A stretch of 36,377 nt of DNA from a virus. Below the pieces are notes generated by a model. That model had not been told where the DNA came from and searched no databases. It saw only the letters and a list, made by a program, of their open reading frames with translations. Of the stretch, positions 31,101 to 36,377 are shown one piece after another. The position numbers and the translations under genes were made by a program. Where the stretch lies: the IMG/VR virus record IMGVR_UViG_3300025137_000114, positions 1 to 36,377 of that record. One strand, given 5' to 3'. Position 1 is the first letter of the stretch; each line of letters starts with the position of its first letter.

Positions 31101-33593
31101 GCCGGTTTTATATAGAGTGTCTTCGTGGTATCTACCTGTAGTTTCGTCTACCGTACCTAATGCGCGTAGGTATGCTTCGCGGTCATCTCCAGCACGTAAT
31201 TCGTCAAGGGCAACGGTATCTAACGCACGTACTGCATCTAGCACGCGACCAGACGTATCCATACCTAGCTCTTCCATTACTCGTAGGTGTGAGTACCCGT
31301 CATCTCTAAGTTCTTGGTAGGCGTTAATTGCCTCGGCTCTAAAATCATCTGCCCCAGCGGAGTCTCCACCACTTTCTACATCCTCTCGGTGCATAGCTTC
31401 AGCAATCTGATCTATGGTGTTACCGACTAGGTACGCTCTATCATCTTTAGATAACCCAGATACTTCTGCCGAGGTGCCAGATTTATAATCAACACCTAAT
31501 CCTATATTTGAATCAAAGTCTGCGAGTCCAAAATCTTCTAATTCTTGTTTTACAGTTCCGTTATTAATAGCTGCAATGTAAGAATTGTAGTCTCCCCCCA
31601 TAAGTGTCCACCCTAAAGGCGGTTCTGGTACTACTGTAGAGGCTTTTAATTCTGTTAATGAAGGTTTACCTAGAAACGGTTCTAGGTTGTTTAGCGCTGT
31701 TTCTATTTGTTCAGAGCCAAGATCAAAATTGTCGGTTACGCCGTCCATTTCTAGTTTTAGTAGTAACGCAACACCTTCTGGGTTTATTGTGGGGTCTATT
31801 GTAGTTTGCGAAACACTGTCATATATAGACCCGTCTGACTGCACTGTCCAAATAGCGCTGCCATCTTCAAGAAAGGTTTTTTCTAAACCTGAGTTCACTG
31901 CGTTATTACGGTAATCTACAAAAGCACCATTACCAGAACTTTCAAAGTTATACGAATTAAACAATTCATTATTACTAAGTGAAGCAACAGCATCATCCGG
32001 TATCTCTGTACCACCAAACATGTTACCTAGACCATCTCTTGTACTACGTAACACGCTACCCATAGCCTTTAAGAAACTGTCTTTGTTGTACCCTGCTATA
32101 CCCCCACCAGATACCACATACTGTCCAAGACCCGTAGCCATAGCGGTTTCAAAGTCTAACCCTCGCGCTAGACCTTGTTGAGTTTTAACTAAACCACCTA
32201 CAAGAAGTTCTTGGTCTACACCTGCGCGACTAAGGAATTCAGAGGTAAGCCCTACTTTATCAAGAGCGGTTGAAGTAAGAGCAGGGCCAAACGCTGCTAG
32301 GAACCCTGCACCTACATTTCCAGTTAACGCACCTATACCTATCTGAGTAGCGGCGTATGCGGCTTGCCCTACTTTGTAGTTATTTGCAGCGGTGGTAGCA
32401 GCGATAGCGGCTTTACTACCTGCTTTTGCTCCTTTGGCGGCTTTAGCAGTTGTAGACGCTTCTGTAGCTAGATTTGCTAATATCTCAGAAGCAGCAGCAC
32501 CCGCCCCAGCAACGCCCATATTTAGAAGAACGTCTTTAAAGTCTCCACCTTGCACTGCGGTAGTAGCTCCAGCAACAGCAGCAGCAGCAGCGGCAGTTTG
32601 AGCCACACTATATCCAGTAGTAGCAGCGGTAGTAGCGGTAGCAGCAACAGCGGTGGTAGGAGCACCAAACACTCCTGCTTTTAACAACATTTGCGGAGCA
32701 TAAATTGCCGCAGCAACAGTAGCAATTATCTTTAATGCGCTACCTAGATCGTTGTCTTTTACTTCGTTGGTACGTATTTCACCATACGAAAAAGGGTCAT
32801 AGAGGTACGTAGACCCGTCTTTGGTCTGCCGCATAGGACTTACTTCGTACTTTGCATACAACGCCTGTAACATTGGGTCTGTGTTAAACGTCTTTACTAG
32901 AGCATCTTCATAACTAATGCCTTGCGTAGTCTGTAAATAGGCTACTTGTTCTGTAAGAATAGGCTCAATAAACGAATGAAATTCTTCCGATTTAATAGGT
33001 TTGCTTTTATCTGACCCACCAAACCTACCAAGTTTTTGTGCGGTTGGAGTAAAGTCATACCCGTAATACCCACCAAGTATTGTTGCTATTTCTTCTGGAG
33101 AGTCGGCAACATTCAATACCGCATAAGCGGATTGAGCTTCGTTTTCGTCTCTAGGTTTACCGCTGTATATATCTGTTAAATACTCAGGAGCGCCAGTAGC
33201 GTCCATGTATTGGTCTGAGCTTATAAGAGTGGATATGTTTGAGTTGGTATAACTACTAGCGCCTTCTCCACCTATTAGATCCATATAAGCAATCATGTCC
33301 GAATCGGAGAATGCTTTGTTAAACGCAGTGCTGTAATAGCCCGCTAACTTATCTCCATCGTTTACTTTCCAATAGTCCGCGCCTTTAGCTAAATCTTTTT
33401 TATACTGGTCAATAAACTTCTTTGTTGACGCAGCATCGTAGAAAGGATTAAACGCGGTAGCAGCACTTCTAGAATCAATTTTATCTTTAGGCTTAGGTTT
33501 TGAAACGCTTGTTACGGGGGCGTTATAGCGGTCTGCATTAGCTATAAAATCAGCTAAGTCTTCTTCAGATGGCTCATTAAAAGACGACTCCAT
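28194..33593 (-). CDS. Giant virion protein with dockerin-like calcium loop (1799 aa)
   Basis: Residues about 285-375 are Ala/Gly-rich and hydrophobic. Further amphipathic helices run to about 1150. Residues 1290-1570 are highly charged and coiled-coil-like. A DVNGDGVVNIQD loop (1621-1632) matches the calcium-binding consensus of dockerins and EF-hands. It is followed by a Gln/Glu-rich segment and a C-terminus with GFAKGG (1779-1784). It is probably an internal core, ejected or tape-measure-like protein. The start overlaps the upstream stop in TAATG. Confidence 0.65.
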   Translation of the reverse strand: MESSFNEPSEEDLADFIANADRYNAPVTSVSKPKPKDKIDSRSAATAFNPFYDAASTKKFIDQYKKDLAKGADYWKVNDGDKLAGYYSTAFNKAFSDSDMIAYMDLIGGEGASSYTNSNISTLISSDQYMDATGAPEYLTDIYSGKPRDENEAQSAYAVLNVADSPEEIATILGGYYGYDFTPTAQKLGRFGGSDKSKPIKSEEFHSFIEPILTEQVAYLQTTQGISYEDALVKTFNTDPMLQALYAKYEVSPMRQTKDGSTYLYDPFSYGEIRTNEVKDNDLGSALKIIATVAAAIYAPQMLLKAGVFGAPTTAVAATATTAATTGYSVAQTAAAAAAVAGATTAVQGGDFKDVLLNMGVAGAGAAASEILANLATEASTTAKAAKGAKAGSKAAIAATTAANNYKVGQAAYAATQIGIGALTGNVGAGFLAAFGPALTSTALDKVGLTSEFLSRAGVDQELLVGGLVKTQQGLARGLDFETAMATGLGQYVVSGGGIAGYNKDSFLKAMGSVLRSTRDGLGNMFGGTEIPDDAVASLSNNELFNSYNFESSGNGAFVDYRNNAVNSGLEKTFLEDGSAIWTVQSDGSIYDSVSQTTIDPTINPEGVALLLKLEMDGVTDNFDLGSEQIETALNNLEPFLGKPSLTELKASTVVPEPPLGWTLMGGDYNSYIAAINNGTVKQELEDFGLADFDSNIGLGVDYKSGTSAEVSGLSKDDRAYLVGNTIDQIAEAMHREDVESGGDSAGADDFRAEAINAYQELRDDGYSHLRVMEELGMDTSGRVLDAVRALDTVALDELRAGDDREAYLRALGTVDETTGRYHEDTLYKTGVEDAFGLYDLAKRAVTAAEETGDDDWIIGTAIAIEAGADVANSFLGLAALGGIDPGSTELGKTLKAITDMTGSSKPEDYKKGLKDIEKRLQGARDKAKRQGLGTKDSWLLVGEAIIGAASENPIEFGLDYIVKEAASELIAIGTGGVAFAGAKITANVARKFGDEIANNFAKNLDPSMVAVNVTTLSDSAEATGDAARSGYEESYNAKITQFEKRNARIAEATGVGSIPLSETQIKEAEEFATSVARKAGITGFITSIIGDKVLGGEELAQGLFGDKVTSMSTKFIDSFIERVSKIGVGTATEGGAEFLEEGAVQAVIEVALYEVDPTRPVDANIATSAILAGIVGSSVGAGLGTGIQVADVLSNVVKNTSPTIRAAIEGAKNGAMTDAELRQTLSQFGIDSDSFAGLETSLLNDAFNDQYTTYSEALDAFQEANPGYEPTEADLNKYTGNNPDAELNTQVDAYVDSRYIDSQEVMDAAAEAGISITQEEAEQYVRQTSVNADLVIDKIMESYGSDDAGTPEETVEAAETEVKTETKVEVESEVEADPYTESDTLVETKAATNTAEQNYKDAQDAIKTPKEYTDTVAAYEAELKTLNYNSPRFRAVVAELRRLKEVEGARAAAAKIKLSNAKGAYDTAKDNEAKVRADDKLAYEEYLAKTRADAKQAADEAQEIRDAEAKVKAETDAIAAIKDDVADVSNSVDDLAKELGLTKEELLGTIGQTEEDLLAAIGETETGLSGEIDTIAAIIGKPPSEVTDVDVDFVTDLIAQQEALADPATFELTEEQLGYDVNGDGVVNIQDQQLLQGVMAGDQTLDTAFDNKFAATGLFKTQQELQQELQQERELQQQRDLAMQQQIEMNFQKQTEQNKNNAFLNMLMGAEDLQGQTVTTRPGELAKIDYLYDFNSVFANPQQENLFASPYGPTVNRQAGQPSQPSQPNRQAPRKPFGFAKGGVLDVNEELLRLIGDR

Positions 33594-33916
33594 TATGACA
33601 CCTCTAATAAACTAGCTACAACGTGTAGCCTGTTAGCAGTCGCGGCGGTAACTTTAACAATTTCTGATTCTTCTACTACCAATGCTTCGGTAAGTAACTC
33701 TACAGTAGTGTTAGCGGCTACAGCTTTAACTTTAAACACGCTAAAAACCGCAGCAGCGGCATCTGTAATAGTTACCGTTAAAGTGTCAGCGGTGCCTGTA
33801 TCTTCTGATACAAGAATAGACTTTATAATAGCTGTGGTCGCAGTGGGGCACGTATACAACACAGTTGCATTAGTGGTGGTAAGGTCTACCTTTGCATTTT
33901 TATAGTTATGCGCCAT
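33593..33916 (-). CDS. Small beta-rich virion protein (107 aa)
   Basis: Almost entirely short, alternating Val/Thr/Ala strands (VDLTTTNATVLYTCP, ADTLTVTITDAAAAVFSV, AANTTVELLTEALVVEES), the look of a small beta-sandwich such as a head decoration, tail or neck accessory protein. One cysteine at about residue 23. TAATG overlaps on both sides place it in the late operon between the hub-associated genes and the 1799-aa gene. Specific role unknown. Confidence 0.7.
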   Translation of the reverse strand: MAHNYKNAKVDLTTTNATVLYTCPTATTAIIKSILVSEDTGTADTLTVTITDAAAAVFSVFKVKAVAANTTVELLTEALVVEESEIVKVTAATANRLHVVASLLEVS

Positions 33917-34110
33917 TAGCTAAAGAACCACCCTGCGGTTTCGGCCTGCGGTGACAAAGACGCTGTTCGTATTCCTTGATCTAATTGGTCAAAATACACT
34001 CGCAGCACGTTGTTAAACAACTCAAAATCTAGCTGGCTATACTGCGCTGGCGCATTCGGTAAGGTTGGGGCAACAAAATCTATGTTGTATCTTGTAGTAT
34101 CTACAGTCAT
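33916..34110 (-). CDS. Small virion-operon protein (64 aa)
   Basis: The true start is probably ATG at 34110, which shares a base with the upstream TAA; the longer frame from 34161 would overlap the hub gene by 52 bases. The product has a YSQLDFELFNNVLRVYFDQLDQGIR segment that is helical and amphipathic, with Pro-rich and aromatic flanks. No family recognised. Its size and position between tail genes suggest a small tail or connector component. Confidence 0.65.
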   Translation of the reverse strand: MTVDTTRYNIDFVAPTLPNAPAQYSQLDFELFNNVLRVYFDQLDQGIRTASLSPQAETAGWFFS

Positions 34111-35960
34111 TACCGTCTCCCATCTGGTCGCATATCTATGCGTGGAGAGCCTAACTGCCAAGCTACCCCTGTATCGGTAGACTGTATCTTTATAGCCATC
34201 TGCCTACCCCGCACGCGAGTGTTTATCTGTGTTGTAAATACTTCTACAGGAGAAGAGGCGCTGCGAGTTACTGTACCACTACCTGACCCACCCTCAGAAA
34301 TAGGGTTGTTGTACCCAGACCCAGAAGATTGTAGCGGTAAGAACTCCATAGTGACACTAGGACTATCAGCGGTTGACCCGTCGAAAGATATGTCTGGTAT
34401 GACACGATGCACAAAAGCAAACTGATGCCCGTCTTCTAAGTCAAACTGCGCGGAAGATATAAAAGAATCTATAGCTGTTACTGAGCTAGTAGCATTATCG
34501 TCTATACCTTCTTCGTGGTTAACTAGATTATTGTTATATGTTGCTGCTATAGGAAATTCTCGTGTGCCAGAGTCTACCCATGCGGTACGTGCTAGAGTGC
34601 CGTAGTACCAAATATCTTGGTCGTAGTTGTATATGACGTACTTATCTACCGAAGTAGAACTACCGGAACAGTAGAACCACCAGATCTCACCAAAACTTTC
34701 GTTTGCACCGGCAAACACCTGTGCGTATTGCTCGGCGTTTAAATCGTTAAATATGTACTTTTTAAGGTCACAGCGTAGGGTTTGAACTCGCCCATCGTAC
34801 TTGTAGAAGTTACCTACACCCATCCAATAAGCTACACCGTTAACGTACATAGGAGAGTTTCTAGACGCTATAGATATGTTATCTCCTAGTAGCTGCGCTC
34901 CCCACACAATAGGTGCGCCTACATATTTCATCGCGTATACGGCGCTATCCGTCCATATAAGAACTTCTTGGCGTGCCTGCACCCCTGTAATTATTTCAGA
35001 GCCACGAGACAATCTAAGACTACCCGATTGGTTTGTAGCAGATGGTGTCCAGTTAATTGCGCTCTCTTGGTCTGACCACCTAACAAGCATAGGATCTAAA
35101 GTTGTAGTGCCGAAGGCATTGGCACCAAGACAAAACACAAACCTATTTATGTCTGATACCAAAATAGAATTTTGTACTACGGGGGGATTAGACGCATTGG
35201 TTACTGTAGACAGGGCTACTGCACGGGTAGTTAGCCCATCTTCTGATTGATCCCATAAGAAGATACCCGCTCCGTGGGGGCCAAATAAAAGATCTTCCCC
35301 AAAATTATCTTGGCTCCAAGAACGAAAAGAGTCAGTAGAAGTTCCGCCTGTACCCCATACCCCATCACCCCATACGGAAGCACCCCAACCTGCTAATGGC
35401 GCTTCTGTCTCAGGGCCGGTATTAATTTGGTATTTGGCTGTTACAGTTCCGCCACCCGTAGCAGAAGAAGATGCAGCAGAGGTAAATTCTATGGTGTACG
35501 TGTTAAGAGAGGTGTTTTTACTTATTTGAAACTCCCCTACTACAGTAATACCGCCTACCGCAGCACCCCCACTAAACGTAACAAAGTCTCCATCAATGTA
35601 CCCACCGTTAGCATCCGCAACGGTCACGGTAGAAGACCCAGATACGGTAGTAAACGGGTTGGTCAAAGTGACAGTTGCACGTTCTGGGGTTACGTCGTAA
35701 TACGCACCACCATTTTCTATATAAAATTTAAGGTTAGTACCTATACCTAGGAGTTTGTTACCCCCTAACGTAACCCACGAAGACAACGACCTAGCTACTC
35801 CAAGAAACGTATCGGAAGACAACCGCGTCCACCCACCTATTTTTTCGGGCGTACCTTGCCTAAACCGCACTTTATCGCATTCATACCACCCACCCTCGCT
35901 GGTATACACAGTGTTTTCTCGGTTAACTCCGGGTTTAAGCTGTAATTTCTTTAGCGGCAT
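34110..35960 (-). CDS. Tail hub/nozzle beta-propeller protein, P22 gp10-like
   Basis: The N-terminus (QLKPGVNRENTVYTSEGGWY, then CDKVRFRQGTPEKIGGW) is the hallmark of phage DNA-stabilisation or tail-hub proteins related to P22 gp10, and of functionally similar podovirus nozzle proteins such as T7 gp12. Repeated Trp/Gly beta-strands (GWGASVWGDGVWG, WSDQESAINWTP, YYGTLARTAWVD) support a beta-propeller. The 616 residues are longer than P22 gp10 (about 470), with an inserted beta-rich region at about 95-185. It supports a short-tailed podovirus-like virion. Start overlaps the lysozyme stop. Confidence 0.75.
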   Translation of the reverse strand: MPLKKLQLKPGVNRENTVYTSEGGWYECDKVRFRQGTPEKIGGWTRLSSDTFLGVARSLSSWVTLGGNKLLGIGTNLKFYIENGGAYYDVTPERATVTLTNPFTTVSGSSTVTVADANGGYIDGDFVTFSGGAAVGGITVVGEFQISKNTSLNTYTIEFTSAASSSATGGGTVTAKYQINTGPETEAPLAGWGASVWGDGVWGTGGTSTDSFRSWSQDNFGEDLLFGPHGAGIFLWDQSEDGLTTRAVALSTVTNASNPPVVQNSILVSDINRFVFCLGANAFGTTTLDPMLVRWSDQESAINWTPSATNQSGSLRLSRGSEIITGVQARQEVLIWTDSAVYAMKYVGAPIVWGAQLLGDNISIASRNSPMYVNGVAYWMGVGNFYKYDGRVQTLRCDLKKYIFNDLNAEQYAQVFAGANESFGEIWWFYCSGSSTSVDKYVIYNYDQDIWYYGTLARTAWVDSGTREFPIAATYNNNLVNHEEGIDDNATSSVTAIDSFISSAQFDLEDGHQFAFVHRVIPDISFDGSTADSPSVTMEFLPLQSSGSGYNNPISEGGSGSGTVTRSASSPVEVFTTQINTRVRGRQMAIKIQSTDTGVAWQLGSPRIDMRPDGRR

Positions 35961-36377
35961 TACCGATACTCACCTGTGCGAATCATTTCAGTAACTTCAA
36001 CAGCGCGATTGCCCACCTGCTGACTCCACTTGCTGTCCATGAATTCATCAGCAGCAACGTCAAATTGCTCACGGGACATGGCCTCTAGCGCCTTAACAAA
36101 GCCACGCAAACGAGTCTGGCCCAGATTAAATGAGATGTCCACCAAGGCATCTTGTCGCGCTTCGTTCATTGCAGGGAACCAGAAATAGCTATCTGTAAGT
36201 TCTTCTTTTACCCGCTTGATGTCATTGTTTAGCAGGTAGTCAATCTCATCATCAGACAGGCCAAGACCGGACTCGCTAATATTTCTACCCACCGCAATTG
36301 TTTCATAATTTGCGGAGCACATATAAACTTTAGACCGCACACCTTCGTGGCGTTTAAGCATCTTAATTAAATCGCTC
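35960..36377 (-). CDS. T4-type lysozyme (GH24 endolysin), 5' end outside window
   Basis: From the Met encoded at 36361, residues read LKRHEGVRSKVYMCSANYET, the T4 lysozyme active-site region. E6 matches catalytic E11, C15 matches D20 and T21 matches T26, giving the E-8-C-5-T variant; Cys at the second position is known to allow activity. The frame stays open upstream to 36377 with SDLIK before that Met, as expected in this family, so the gene probably starts outside the window. The C-terminus has the NLGQTRLRGF and helical lobe of GH24. It cuts peptidoglycan for lysis or entry. It lies in the tail gene operon, without a visible holin. Confidence 0.85.
   Translation of the reverse strand, partial: SDLIKMLKRHEGVRSKVYMCSANYETIAVGRNISESGLGLSDDEIDYLLNNDIKRVKEELTDSYFWFPAMNEARQDALVDISFNLGQTRLRGFVKALEAMSREQFDVAADEFMDSKWSQQVGNRAVEVTEMIRTGEYR

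Noticed and set aside
28705-31320. Several plus-strand open frames of 140-160 codons opposite the 1799-aa gene
   Set aside because: Ser/Ala/Thr-rich shadow frames typical of a biased coding strand; no ribosome binding sites and no family resemblance.
32545-32660. GTAGCAGCGGTAGTAGC-type simple repeat as a possible origin or regulatory repeat
   Set aside because: It simply encodes the Ala/Thr/Val-rich hydrophobic region of the 1799-aa protein.
34349-34359. TAGTGACACTA, half-sites of the early dyad with a 1-base spacer
   Set aside because: The spacing differs from the fixed 5 bases of the five early sites and it lies inside a late coding gene; probably chance.

Overview
The window is part of a tailed double-stranded DNA bacteriophage genome. 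The evidence is a phage replication module (family A DNA polymerase, primase-helicase, SNF2-type helicase, VRR-NUC and RecB/Cas4-like nucleases, an SSB-like protein with an acidic tail) facing a block of virion genes (a P22 gp10-like tail hub, two very large virion proteins, a T4-type lysozyme). Gene style, tightly packed overlapping genes and the Leu-type polymerase point to an environmental, probably marine, podovirus-like phage. That is inference; no host marker is visible. Terminase, portal and major capsid genes are absent, and reading frames run off both ends, so this is a fragment of a larger genome.

Layout. Positions 1-18193 hold only plus-strand genes. The first 6.5 kb carries small unknown genes, a lone HAD-type 3'-phosphatase, and a three-gene cassette: a DUF3150-like protein, a MoxR/CobS-like AAA ATPase, and a protein with a zinc-metallopeptidase-like N-terminus and a VWA domain. 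Two unknown genes follow. From 6.5 to 18.2 kb come the replication and recombination genes. An intrinsic terminator at 18238-18271 ends this side. Positions 18270-36377 hold only minus-strand genes, transcribed toward the terminator: lysozyme, tail hub, two small virion proteins, then giant or structural virion proteins of 1799, 238, 342, 598 and 2121 residues. Most of these are joined by one-base stop/start overlaps.

Regulation. Five exact copies of the 17-bp dyad TAGTGT-N5-ACACTA occur, all in the first 6.5 kb around the HAD/DUF3150/AAA/VWA region and none found later. This looks like the operator set of a dimeric regulator or a shared RNA hairpin. The gap before the SNF2 helicase (10859-11110) carries two tandem H-type pseudoknot candidates with covarying stems and a terminator-like hairpin just before the start codon, which resembles an attenuator or riboswitch-like leader. 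Two other leaders (6292-6512 and 14763-14851) also contain nested hairpins.

How the genes may work together (inference). The primase-helicase, PolA, SSB-like protein, helicase and nucleases would replicate and process phage DNA. The AAA/VWA cassette may be a phage-encoded remodelling machine acting on an unknown target. The minus-strand operon makes the tail and the internal or ejected proteins, including a possible protease domain.
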